Source: Phytophthora colocasiae
Taxonomy: Eukaryota; Oomycota; Peronosporomycetes; Peronosporales; Peronosporaceae
Assembly (NCBI GenBank): GCA_018806915.1
Contig: JAGKQI010000098.1
Coordinates: 3,224,001 to 3,288,000 of the forward strand
Direction of reading: 5' to 3'
Length of the DNA stretch: 64,000 nt
A program made the translations under genes and the position numbers. Below, piece after piece: positions 33,748-43,266 of this stretch. Numbering within the stretch: the first letter of the stretch is position 1; each line of letters begins with the position of its first letter. The notes beneath the pieces are model-generated. The model was not told where the DNA came from, ran no database searches, and saw only the letters and a list, made by a program, of their open reading frames with translations.

Positions 33748-34503
33748 TCAACATTTTTGCGTCCGCTGTCGTTGGTAAAGCGTGATGAGGGCCAACTCTC
33801 CTTGTGCTCCCAAGACGTCATCAACTTGCCGCAGATTTCGAGCACGCACCTTGGCGCGAAAATCTTTGGGGCTGAGTGATGCCAGCGAGTGGTGACTAAC
33901 CAATAACGTGAAAAGGTGGTGATGGAGCGACGAGACTGAATGGTGCAAGAGCGACAGCAGGAGATGATCCCACACAAAACTAACAAAGGCGACACTGGGG
34001 AACTGCTCCAATAACCAGCAGACGTCGGCAATATCTGGCATTTGGGCTGCTGGTAAGAGCTCCGTCATGCCTTCATCTTGTCCTGATTGTGCCTTATGGT
34101 GCTGTAGAATTTGCAGCCAATCGCTCTCCTCCAAGACAGACCATTGACGCACGTCGTCAAGTACGGCTTGTCGAGGGTGCAAGAAGTGCTCCCTAGCACT
34201 TTTTCGCACCATGTCTAGTGCACTACTGCTGTTAGACGTTGCGACTACACTGTGGTTCTGTTGCGGTGGTGCTGAGTCATTCCCAATGAGCTCCTCCAGT
34301 GGAGTGTCAACTGAAGGCAGAAAGCTTGAGATCTTCAGCTCTGGCCTTGGCAGCACGAAATCATTCTCAATCGATGTGTTGTCCAGCTGGGGATTCCTTA
34401 GTATGCGTCGCCGCAAGAAGCACAGCTGCAGTACTTGGTCAGGGCCCAGTCCCTCCTGGTACAAGTTGAAGACACTTGCGCTTGGCATGGCTGCCTCCTC
34501 CAT
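33748..34503 (-). CDS. Hypothetical protein with Leu/His-rich C-terminus
   Basis: Not recognised. 251 residues from the ATG at 34503 (MEEAAMPSASVFNLYQEGL); the frame is open to an earlier ATG at 34587. Visible features are short helical segments (DQVLQLCFLRRRIL), a poorly conserved-looking middle, and a hydrophobic helical C-terminal part (FVWDHLLLSLLHHSVSSLHH). The stop at 33748 is the simplest end. A strong donor (AAGGTGCGT) at 33849 could instead splice to 33645 and end at 33556, which would overlap the next gene. The 3' end is therefore uncertain. Confidence 0.5.
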   Translation of the reverse strand: MEEAAMPSASVFNLYQEGLGPDQVLQLCFLRRRILRNPQLDNTSIENDFVLPRPELKISSFLPSVDTPLEELIGNDSAPPQQNHSVVATSNSSSALDMVRKSAREHFLHPRQAVLDDVRQWSVLEESDWLQILQHHKAQSGQDEGMTELLPAAQMPDIADVCWLLEQFPSVAFVSFVWDHLLLSLLHHSVSSLHHHLFTLLVSHHSLASLSPKDFRAKVRARNLRQVDDVLGAQGELALITLYQRQRTQKC

Positions 34504-34587
34504 TATTGCCGGTAGTGTTTCTACATGTCTTTTTCGGCCAATGAAATGGACTGGCAAAAAAAGTGACTGGCAAATATTACGAAACAT

Positions 34588-34984
34588 AATTGGCTAACTA
34601 ACGAGCCAATCATTCGCGATAATATATCCACCTAGGTTACCTCGAATAGTAATTATGGTAGTACGTTGTAGTAAACCTTTTGCAAGCTGTCATATACTAC
34701 CTTTTCGACAGAAGTGCGCCATGCCAAAACAGCATGGAACAGTGAGTTTGAAGTAGCTCCATGAAAAGGATACTGTTAGGCACTGTAGAAACTAGCTAGG
34801 TATGGACAAATGCAGTGGAGTGGCTGCTGTCCTTCTTACCGTAGTACTATTTGAAAATTAGTGTTTCATTCAATCGATATACTACCTATTCATTACTACT
34901 TTTTCACGTTTGCGGCATCATTTCGCCAGGTGTGTCATTCGGAATGACTCATTCCGCTATCTGCATCACCAGAAGCAAAGCGCC
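34588..34984. promoter_or_regulatory. AT-rich divergent intergenic region
   Basis: No supported gene. It lies between two divergent genes (starts at about 34503 minus and 34985 plus) and should hold both promoters. The frame of the next gene stays open upstream to 34910 but without an ATG. Confidence 0.4.
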
Positions 34985-36052
34985 ATGCCTGCCCCCGTGT
35001 TCGACAAGTCCCAATATCCTTCGCTTGAGGCCTACGCCGATGCTCTAAATGGACAACTAGCAGGGAAATCTGCCCAGGAGATTGTGCAATGGACGTTCGA
35101 TACTTTTGGCGTGCGAACAGTGCTGAGCTCGAGCTTCGGCATCCAGTCAGCTGTCATGCTGCATCTTACGCGCAGTGTGAGCAAGAGTATCCCTGTGGTA
35201 TGGGTGGATACTGGATATTTACCTAAGGAAACGTACCAGTTCGCAGCACACCTAACGAGGCTGTTGGACCTGGACGTGCGAGTGTTCCAGTCACCGATCA
35301 CTCCTGCACGTATGGAGGCACTTTACGGCAAGCTGTACGAGCTGGAGACGCCCGAGGCTCACCGTCAATACGGATTCATGCGCAAGGTGGAACCTATGCA
35401 ACGTGCACTTGAGGAACTAAATGCTGCTGCGCTGCTCGTGGGCGTACGCGCTGATCAGACGCAGCACCGCCAGCACATGAAGCACGTGAACGTGTATGAA
35501 GGTCGCCTCAAGATCTGCCCCATCCTCAACTGGAGCAAGCAGGAGGTTGACCAATACATGACTGTGAACCAATTGGAGTACCATCCGCTTAAGGCACAGG
35601 GCTATGAAAGCGTTGGCGACGCACACTCCAGCCGCCCAGTGACCGAGGCAGACAAGGGAAATGATCGCGCTGGTAGATTCAACGGCAAGCAACAGGAATG
35701 CGGTCTACACGTGGACATGCAGGACATGAAGCTCGAGGATTTCAAGTTTAATGACCCACTAGCACTATCGGAGCGCGACGAGGAGCTATTGGCACTAACC
35801 AAGCGTGCCAAGGGTATTACTATGTTCACCAAGCCTACTTGCAAATACTGTCTGGCAACCAAGGACGTTCTGCGTGAACGCGAGTGGGGGTTCGACGAGG
35901 TGAGCGTGCCCACTGAGGTGTCCATCCAGTCGCTACAGCAGATTGTCGGCAAGCCCATCAAAACTGTTCCACAGATCTTCTTGGACGGCAAGTACATTGG
36001 TGGCTACACGGAGTTTGTTGCACACCTCGGTATCCCTTCGCGCTTCGCCTAA
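34985..36052 (+). CDS. PAPS/APS reductase fused to glutaredoxin
   Basis: 355 residues, intronless, from ATG 34985. It should reduce activated sulfate to sulfite in sulfate assimilation. Residues 1-260 are the CysH domain: LSSSFGIQSAVML (PP-loop-like), VVWVDTGYLPKETYQ, and the C-terminal active-site motif ECGLH with Cys239. After a short linker, residues 275-355 are a glutaredoxin with a CxxC active site CKYC (Cys286, Cys289), TVPQIFLDGKYIGG. The fused glutaredoxin may supply electrons in cis, as in plant plastid APS reductases. The paired cysteines that ligate a 4Fe-4S cluster in APS reductases are not seen, which favours PAPS as substrate, but this is inference. No signal or targeting peptide is visible. 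The gene is convergent with DNAI7, 58 bp apart. Confidence 0.9.
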   Translation: MPAPVFDKSQYPSLEAYADALNGQLAGKSAQEIVQWTFDTFGVRTVLSSSFGIQSAVMLHLTRSVSKSIPVVWVDTGYLPKETYQFAAHLTRLLDLDVRVFQSPITPARMEALYGKLYELETPEAHRQYGFMRKVEPMQRALEELNAAALLVGVRADQTQHRQHMKHVNVYEGRLKICPILNWSKQEVDQYMTVNQLEYHPLKAQGYESVGDAHSSRPVTEADKGNDRAGRFNGKQQECGLHVDMQDMKLEDFKFNDPLALSERDEELLALTKRAKGITMFTKPTCKYCLATKDVLREREWGFDEVSVPTEVSIQSLQQIVGKPIKTVPQIFLDGKYIGGYTEFVAHLGIPSRFA

Positions 36053-36110
36053 ACTACATCGGTGCTGGTCACTTCGTGCAAATAAATAACAATACACAAA
36101 TATGAAAATG

Positions 36111-38470
36111 TTATTCAGCGGATACTGCAGTTCCGGTGTCAATTGCCACAGTATCATGAGGTTCTTCTGACATTTTGGCGACTAACTCTACCGTGGACTC
36201 CGCAGTGTTCGCCGTTGAAGAAGTTGCCATCTCCTCATTAGTTTTACCTTGCCATACATGACCACGCAGGGGAGGCTGCGAGTAGCTGAAGAGCCGAAGT
36301 AAACGCAGCATTTTCTGTAGCGTCAGCTCAAACAGCACATGTGAATTATCCATTCGGTCTCGAGCATCCGGGGTCGATATTTCATCTAGCGCTCGGCGAA
36401 GATGCACGTGCGTATCGTAAATATCTTCTTCTTCCTTGAACTCCCCACCTAATGCTTCGCTACTGGCGTCCCGAGACTTCGGCATTGCTGACAGGTTGTC
36501 GACTTCGCCTTTGCGATCCAATCTGAACTTGACACAACCGCCGCTAGCTTCTTCGTCCACTTCAGCTAAAACCAAGACGCTTGCAGCACTCGTAGCTGTC
36601 CCAGTAGCTCCGTCTTCTTCTCCAGCCTGTTGTTCATAATCATCAGTCATGTAAGGCCACGACATCTCTTTGACCGAGAAGACGACCTGTTTACTGTTTC
36701 CTATCGCACTCGGCCAGCGCGTGGCTGCTGCGCCATTGAATCGTCCCCACTCAGCGTTACTATTGCCATCCATGACTTCAAAACCGGCGACGATACTGGC
36801 AATTTCATCAACCACGCGGTCTTCAAGCATTTTCATCTTCGGAACAAAGCTAAGTCTTGCTGCTGCTTGCTTCTCATCAACCGTTCGATTCTCCACTTCA
36901 AGTGGCGGGCATAGATCAATTCCAGCATGGGCCAAGCGAGTCAGTAACTCTCCTGGAGGCATCGTTTCCTTACGAAGAGCTTCGAGTTGTTGGAGTGCTG
37001 GTTCTAATAATCTTGCACCTTGTGGGGTTATCTCGAACTCAATACGGGGAAATACGTCTGTGCTTAGTGTTAGGCGTGCACGCATATCCCCCAGTTCATT
37101 GTCTCCACCGTGAAAGTCTTCATACGTAGAGTCCATACACAACCGCCACGAACGTTTATGAAAGTTTCGGTCGCGTCGAACAAGTAGCGCCAAGTGAGTG
37201 AGATGCAACGTGCTGAAGCTCACAGAGTTGGTGTCTTCTTGGAAAACAACGTCAGTCACACCCTCCTCCTCCCAACGCATTCGCGTGATATCCCACCAAC
37301 CAATTCGAGGCAGTTCGGCTCTTGCGGTGAACAAAACGTCCTTGGGCAACGACAGACTGGCCTTGATGGGCAACGCGGCTGAAAGAACCATGCCATCCAG
37401 GGGGTAATGCAGTCGTTTGAGCTGGTCGCGTGCATCTGGAACCTCCCGCATAATCCAACCGCGAGCGCGTTTTGGAGGTGACGGAACGGCAAGTAACTCG
37501 AGCGTGAAGACTCCTCCCAACGCGATATCGATACCATCACTTTCTGAGAAGGCATCAAACGGCCAGCGCATCACACGCAGCGCCAATGACTGCGTAATAA
37601 CTGCTTTGGGGAGGTCGACATTCACACCAAGTTCTGGAAACTCCACACGCTTATTTCGTGAAGAACCTTTAGCTAACAGATTGATCCACAGGCCAAGCTG
37701 CACCCAACCTGTATTCGGAGAAGCACTCGCGAGTTTCACTTCACCACGTGTGGCATTGGCATTGTTAGAGCTGGTTGAAGCGGATGTTGCAGGTGACAAG
37801 TCTGCATACTCGTCAGCGTACTGAAGGACGTGAGCAGTAGTGAGATCCACCTTCTCGACCACTAATTCTTCTAGTCGAGAGATAAAACGTGTACATTGAG
37901 CACGGAGTGGATCTTCATTGGTGGCACAGGCATTGGCAGCTACGAACGTCAGATCCTCCATGACCTCGGTGGCGCTCTCGCAAGCAGCAGTAACTGCAGG
38001 CAGCTCCAGCTGCAACGTGGCTGTATCAAGCTGCCAAGAGTTCAAGAAGGAATTCATGTCGCCCTCAACTTGTGCGTCAGGCCGCGGTTGGCAGGCTAAG
38101 TAGTTGTCCCAGTCTTTCGCCTCCTTCTGCACTCGTAGAAGCTCAGTCAACCTCAAAGCCTTGGCCTCCAGATCCTGTTTGGCCTCCTCATGTTCAAGTG
38201 TCAGACGTCCCAGTTCGGCTGCTCGGTTCTTGGCGTTTTCTTCGCGCCGTCGAGCTGCCTCGGCCTCGCGTTTGAGTCGAGCTTCTTCGATACGTTTCTC
38301 CTCTTCGGCTCGAAGTCGCGCCTCCTCTTCTTCCTGCAGCCGACGCTCTTCCTCGAGCTCCTCCTTGGACTTCTTGGGAGCTTTACCTTTCTTCTTGGGG
38401 CCCTGTATTGAAGGAAAGTTAGACAGAGCAACGGAGACTGCAACATTAAAGGAAGGAGCATGTATACCAT
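36111..38470 (-). CDS. Axonemal dynein intermediate-chain-associated protein DNAI7/CASC1 (IC97)
   Basis: 764 residues from two exons: the first (38468-38470) is the ATG alone, then an intron of 65 nt (38403-38467), then exon 2 at 36111-38402. The protein begins MGPKKKGKAPKKSKEELEEE, followed by a long Glu/Arg coiled coil to about residue 80 and LLRVQKEAKDWDNYLACQP, as in CASC1. The C-terminal half has IGWWDITRMRWEEEGVTDV and FSTLHLTHLALLVRRDRNF, typical of the CASC1 C-terminal domain. CASC1/IC97 is tied to inner dynein arms of motile flagella, so this gene should serve the zoospore flagellum. Confidence 0.85.
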
Positions 38471-39130
38471 TACGACGACGAAGGTGTATGTATCAACTTG
38501 AAGCGGCGCGATCCTGAAGATACGTTTTCAATCCCCGCTTTAGTGACGGGTCAACTTGTCTTCTGTCTTCTGGGCCAAACTTGATGTTGAAGCTATTGTA
38601 ATAGCACGCATTGTCGTCGGCTTGCGCGTGCCAAAGGCTTCACGGCGTGAAGCACGCTGGTGTTCTATCCGTCAGCTGGTGGCGCCGGCTTCTTGCCGCG
38701 CCAGATGCAGTTCTGGCAGAACTGCATCGTGTGGCATCGTTCGGCCGCAGAGCATGCATGCGACGGGCGGCGTCGTGCGCTGGTGTGTTGAATCTTGCTT
38801 GTGGCTGCGATGCCAACGGTCTTCAACGACAAGAAGGAGGTGGCGCTACAGAGCCGACCTAAACAGCAATACATTGCCAGTGACATCCTGTGCACTTGTC
38901 GCCATGCTTACGGCCTACAAAGCTGTGCCAGTTTTTGCTCTGCTCTTCGCCCAGCAAGCAGAAAATAATCAAGACGATTGGGTGTGCTGCCGGCCACCTA
39001 ATCGAGCGGATTGGACGGCGATGGCGCTGCTGATTGAGTCGCACACGCGCTTCAACCTGGTCCATGCAGCGCAGTAGAGACAGTCTTTCTCGCATTTACA
39101 GCAAGCGCTTCTTGCCAAGCGCTTCTTGGG
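38471..39130. other. Intergenic region, no supported gene
   Basis: A plus-strand open frame of 173 codons (38556-39077) has no recognisable motif, a skewed Arg/Cys-rich composition and no paralog here. It may be chance or mobile-element debris. The last 30 bases repeat the word AGCGCTTCTTG twice, ending in the target site of the hAT element. Confidence 0.45.
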
Positions 39131-39412
39131 TAGCGTTGGGCAGAATAAATGGCTGGTTAAAACCCGAATTGGTTATAACCAGGAAAAAACCAGGAAAAAA
39201 CCAGCCGGATTGGTGCCGAAAACTGCCGAAAACATAAAACGGCCTAATTCGGAGGATAGCGATGTTTTATTTATTCTTTACGCAGCGGCCATCTTTTAGG
39301 AGGCCTCAGTCATGGCGGAGGTCATGACCGACGATGGCCCATTAGGGCGAAATGATGAGGCCCGGACTCTCACTTTCCATTTCTCAGAAGAGCAATCGTT
39401 CCAGTCCATACC

Positions 39413-39682
39413 ATGGCTCGACCGCAAAAGTCAGTATGGAGACTTTACGACACCATCGTAGCGAAAGGTCCTGGCAAAGCTTACCCTGACGTTAGGTGCA
39501 AGAACTGCGACGTCGACATAAAGAATGGTCATAGGAAGGTAATGCACGTCCTAGTATCGCATGTAGCTGCCAGCCATATGAGTCGTGTGCCTTCGTCTTC
39601 CGGCGCGGCGCTTGCTTGCCTTCCAGACTCTTGGTCTCTCTCTGCACGAGGCTGCTCCCTGCATGTATCCAGCCCGCGCTAA
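39413..39682 (+). pseudogene. hAT transposase N-terminal BED finger remnant
   Basis: 89-codon frame from MARPQKSVWRLYDTIVAK. The first 50 residues look like a BED zinc finger (CKNC, later HVxxSH), after which the sequence loses any similarity and stops. It is the 5' fragment left after deletion of the rest of the transposase gene within the hAT element. Confidence 0.65.
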
Positions 39683-39697
39683 TTTGCTGGGAAACTT

Positions 39698-39743
39698 GCC
39701 ATTTATGGTTAAAACCATAAATGGCAGTAAATGGCAGCCATTT
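39698..39743. repeat. Two adjacent palindromes near the hAT right end
   Basis: 39698-39725 is a perfect inverted repeat with 13-base arms (GCCATTTATGGTT) around AA. 39729-39743 is a second one, AAATGGC and GCCATTT around a single A. Both reuse the AAATGGC word that also occurs in the left end of the element (39152-39158), so they likely belong to the subterminal transposase-binding region. Confidence 0.75.
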
Positions 39744-39762
39744 TGCCAACGCTATTCTTGGG

Positions 39763-40682
39763 CGCCGTAACATTGATGCTGTTGCTGTAGGACTGTGACA
39801 GGACCAAGCGATCCTGGAGCCCATCTCGAACATTCTATGGGGCTCAGTATGCCACTGAAATGCTCGGCTAAGATTCTAGTCCAGGATGCGTGTCGCATAG
39901 CCGCTCTTTCTCTGGCCCGAGCTGCCTTTGCCAGTTGGCCGAACTCACTTGTGCTCAGTATGGGGCTTTCGCTGGTGGCGTTGAACTTTGGCAGCCAAAC
40001 ACGGCGTCCAGTTTTCTTTGTCGTGCGCGCCGACATCCAGCATATTGTTCACTGCGGTTCACTCATGGCGGCGGCAGCAGCACCAGCTCTGCATATTTTA
40101 AATGTCATGGATATTTGCGTTTGCAGCGTTTTCTCGGTTCGAGCTCGCTGACTTGGTTCCAGTATGGTGCGACTCGCGGCGCGTCACTGTTTCGTACTTA
40201 ACCCGTGGTATCAGGGGAGAGGCGCTAGTCAGTCCAAGTCATGGCTGCAGCCGGCCGCTACCCCTACCGCGCGATCTTTCCCGCCCAATAGAAATATTCC
40301 TTTGGCTCTACGCCGTTGAGACGCTGGAATTAGCTTCTTCACACAGTGGCCGCAACAATGGCAACGGCTTAAGTGAGTGTCTGTTTATCCATCGCTGTGC
40401 TCGCCACTTCGCGCCAGAGGGCTCGCTCTCCGAACTTCAGGCAGACGGGGGGCTCCGCCCAACAGTTCCTTCCCGGTCGGACGACGCCACTCTCTGCCCA
40501 ACACTATGGATACATGCTGATTGGCTAGAAACTCTGATATGACTCTCATTCATTGGCTGAAAATCGCAAAATCCTCCTCCGGCGATCCGCCAGTGCAAAA
40601 GTGTGTCCATTCCACAAGTTGAGCCTCAAGCGCAACAGCCAACACGCACTCTTAAGAGGCCATACAAACTTCAAGTCATTGC
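39763..40682. other. Intergenic region upstream of sestrin, no supported gene
   Basis: Only chance-like frames, the longest about 146 codons with no motif. The last 100 bases before the sestrin ATG should contain its promoter. Confidence 0.4.
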
Positions 40683-42413
40683 ATGGACTCCGAGCTCTCG
40701 TTCGCCGAGGCTGCACGTCGCGTAGGCGTCAAGCGCGACGTCTTCTTCCGCCGCGTCTTGGTGTCCGACGCTGACGTGCAGCAGCAGATGCTGACGCGCA
40801 TCACTGCGGAGCTCCAGGAGCTTCTGGAGCAGCAGGACGACGCTCTCGTCACCGATTTCTTCCCGACGGCTCTGCGGCTCATGCTGGACGCGCCCTTCCC
40901 TGCTATTCGAGATGCTCTGGCTCAGGTGGTCCACACAGTCGAGCAGAAGTTCCCGGAGGCCCAGGAGCTACGTGCGCGTCAAATGCGCGTTTCCTACTTT
41001 TTCTCCAATGGAGACGCCCCCGAAGACGCTGAAGCGGAGTCTGTACCTCGTGTAGACGCGTCAGAAGATGATGAACTATGCATGCTTTTCCAGGACACTT
41101 TCCTTCGTACTGGCCGCGTGACGCACCTGATGCAGATCTTGGCGTGGCATCGCAGCTATTTAGAGCTCTTCGATCGCAGCTTGGCAGCTACGATGATGCG
41201 CGACGGCACACTGCCGCTTCAATGGCGCAGTTATATTGCAGTTATGGGTGCAAGTGAACTGAGGTGTCATTACTTGGCGGATCTGCAGCAATACAACTTT
41301 GTCGTCAATGGAGGAGACGGAGAATGGATCAAGGGACTGGACTACGTGCCGCCAAAGCTCTTCAGACTGCACGAGCTGAGCTCATTGCTGGCACATCGCC
41401 CATGGTTACTGACTGCGGAGCATGTGGCAGAGCTGCTTCGTTCCGACCAGGACGATTCATGGTCTGTCTCGGAGCTTGTGCACGCTATTATTGTGCTTTG
41501 TCAGGCTCACTCCATGGCAAGTATTGCACTGGGTGTTGGATGCGCTGAGGAAGTGGATCTTGCAGTTTTTGGACAGTTTGGATACGCGCTAGAGGCTGAG
41601 AACGCCAGCGCTGAAGGTGTGGACAACCAGGAAGCAGCGGACGCCAGCAGCTGCAGCAGTGTGGACCTGTCCACCATTGACAGAGATGACGAGATGGTTT
41701 TGAAGCAGCTCAAGAAGAACAGCGGCCTTGACAGTGACACTGCTGACGAGGAGGAAGAATCTGGCGTTGAACAAGAGGAAGTGGATGGTGAGGAGGACGA
41801 AGAGGAGGAATATGGCGCGGATGACGGGTTCGAAGTTGTCGTGGATGAAGCTGATTACGGGATTAACGCGACGACGGCCAGTCGGAGGAAAGACACGCTC
41901 TGGCGGTTCTGCGGCGGTAGCGTTATACGCTATGCGGATTTCGACGTCCGATCAGAGGAGTATGAAGTACTGCACACGGAGGACTTCAGCTGGGATGAGC
42001 ACTGCTTCTCCCTTGTCAAACGGTATTTCCCCGGTGAAGCTGGCCAGATCCTCGAAGACCTGTTCAACCTGACAAACAAGCTTACGTACGACTACTTTGG
42101 CGCGCAGAAGGAGAAGTGCGTGGACACGAGCCCGTACCGTGATGCCGTGTGGTATTACGTGCACCGTATCTTTGGTATTTGCCACGATGACTATGACTAC
42201 CGACAAGTGAACACGTATTTGAACCGGCCTACCAAGATCTTCCTCAAGAAAGTAGCTTGCACACCTTGGAAGGTGCGCCAAGAGGACTTCGCGCACTTTG
42301 ATCGCACCCTGAGCCCATCGGAGAAGTGCCACGTCATTCTGCTTGTCGCGGAAGCTCGTAAGCAGGCTGGGCTTATGTACGGCTTGCGTGCAGTTATGAA
42401 CCACATGCGCTGA
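40683..42413 (+). CDS. Sestrin
   Basis: 576 residues, intronless. Sestrins are stress and amino-acid sensors that restrain TORC1 through GATOR2 and have an AhpD-like fold. The N-domain shows LPLQWRSYIAVMGASELRCH with Cys195 at the position of the redox cysteine, and the leucine-sensing region GGDGEWIKGLDYVPPKLFRL, LLAHRPWLLTAEHV, DDSWSVSELVHAIIVL. A long acidic linker (about 340-400) separates it from the C-domain, which has DFSWDEHCFSLVKRYFPGEA, YRDAVWYYVHRIFGICHDDY and KCHVILLVAEARKQAGLMYG. All match animal sestrin blocks in order. The N-terminal 130 residues are less conserved. Confidence 0.92.
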   Translation: MDSELSFAEAARRVGVKRDVFFRRVLVSDADVQQQMLTRITAELQELLEQQDDALVTDFFPTALRLMLDAPFPAIRDALAQVVHTVEQKFPEAQELRARQMRVSYFFSNGDAPEDAEAESVPRVDASEDDELCMLFQDTFLRTGRVTHLMQILAWHRSYLELFDRSLAATMMRDGTLPLQWRSYIAVMGASELRCHYLADLQQYNFVVNGGDGEWIKGLDYVPPKLFRLHELSSLLAHRPWLLTAEHVAELLRSDQDDSWSVSELVHAIIVLCQAHSMASIALGVGCAEEVDLAVFGQFGYALEAENASAEGVDNQEAADASSCSSVDLSTIDRDDEMVLKQLKKNSGLDSDTADEEEESGVEQEEVDGEEDEEEEYGADDGFEVVVDEADYGINATTASRRKDTLWRFCGGSVIRYADFDVRSEEYEVLHTEDFSWDEHCFSLVKRYFPGEAGQILEDLFNLTNKLTYDYFGAQKEKCVDTSPYRDAVWYYVHRIFGICHDDYDYRQVNTYLNRPTKIFLKKVACTPWKVRQEDFAHFDRTLSPSEKCHVILLVAEARKQAGLMYGLRAVMNHMR

Positions 42414-42544
42414 TAGGAGCCGTGTGTGGTTGGCTCTTGTGTTCATGTGATCTACTCCGCTCGAGTAGATCGTTCAGTCCAGTCCTGTGTGGTTCATTTC
42501 AGAGAAGGCAGCATATTGGGTCTCTTCCTGCTGCCTCTTTCCCG

Positions 42545-42739
42545 ATGCCTGTTCACCATGTCGTGCTTCAGCCTAATCCGAACCAGCCCCATCCAGTAAC
42601 AAGCTCTCCCTTCGATGCAGACGCGAACGAGCGAGGATCAAGCTTTCGCAACCTTTTTGATCGGCAAGACAACGAATCAATTGATCCAGGACAGCGTAGC
42701 AAGGCGATAGAAGCACCAGCTACGACAACAAACAAATGA
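42545..42739 (+). CDS. Possible small hypothetical protein
   Basis: 64 codons from ATG 42545 (MPVHHVVLQPNPNQPHPVTS), rich in Asn, Pro and Ser, no domain. It sits in the gap downstream of sestrin, after a CT-rich leader. A splice donor (GTAAGT) follows just after the stop, so a further exon could exist. It could equally be chance. Confidence 0.25.
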   Translation: MPVHHVVLQPNPNQPHPVTSSPFDADANERGSSFRNLFDRQDNESIDPGQRSKAIEAPATTTNK

Positions 42740-42770
42740 ATGTAAGTTATCCTCGTACTCGCATCTTCTG

Positions 42771-43139
42771 CTATCGTTTCAGGTATGGCTGCCAAGTGTG
42801 AGCCATCTTAACGTGGTACCGGAGTACGCCGTCTGTGTCTCCTGTCCGCCGTCGTTCTTTTGGCTTCGCAGCGTTTGAGTCGCTGGTGCTCTCCTGGTTC
42901 GAAGCTTCACCTTGCCAGAGGAACTCAACCAGCTCCATTTTATTGTCTGGTGTCGGTGCGGACGTGATGTACAGCTCTTTCCGTTTGTCTGGAGTAGCAC
43001 TAACGCGTCCAGCTACTGCATTGCTTTGGCAATGACTCCGCTGGTTGTTGGTTTCTTGTCGTGAAGATAAATCGCAATGCACAGTGCTGCTGCTACGAGG
43101 ACGAAACACGCTGGCTTTCACGTCTGCGAGCGTCACCAT
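42771..43139 (-). CDS. Possible small hypothetical protein downstream of the EF-hand/WD40 gene
   Basis: 122 codons from ATG 43139 (MVTLADVKASVFRPRSSSTV), continuing through LYITSAPTPDNKMELVEFLW. No recognised domain. It could be a separate gene, or a 3' exon of the EF-hand/WD40 gene in another frame, since a splice of that gene to a 56-nt intron would end at TGA 43133 within the ATGGTGA overlap. Weakly supported. Confidence 0.3.
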   Translation of the reverse strand: MVTLADVKASVFRPRSSSTVHCDLSSRQETNNQRSHCQSNAVAGRVSATPDKRKELYITSAPTPDNKMELVEFLWQGEASNQESTSDSNAAKPKERRRTGDTDGVLRYHVKMAHTWQPYLKR

Positions 43140-43266
43140 CGAGTATTTCTTCGCTCGACTTTCAGGCCGGTCGCCTCGACTGCTGGAGCACTCGGAAGTT
43201 CCTGCGTGCAATTGGAACTGATCGAGCTCTCTCAAGACCGAATCTGAAGAACAGACAAGAACGAGA

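Larger units (their letters stand above)
39131..39754 (+). mobile_element. Internally deleted hAT element with 8-bp target duplication
   Basis: Begins TAGCGTTGGGCA and ends TTGCCAACGCTA, forming short imperfect terminal inverted repeats. Both sides are flanked by the same 8 bases, TTCTTGGG (39123-39130 and 39755-39762), the target duplication size of hAT transposons. Inside, a plus-strand frame from 39413 encodes a BED-finger-like start (SVWRLYDTIVAKGPGKAYPD then CKNC), the N-terminal DNA-binding part of hAT transposases. The catalytic part is missing. Near the right end lie two palindromes. Confidence 0.85.

Noticed and set aside
34910..34984. N-terminal extension of the sulfate reductase that looks like a targeting peptide
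   Set aside because: The frame is open but has no ATG; its first codon would be TTG.
38556..39077. 173-codon plus-strand open frame
   Set aside because: No motif, skewed composition and located among mobile-element debris.
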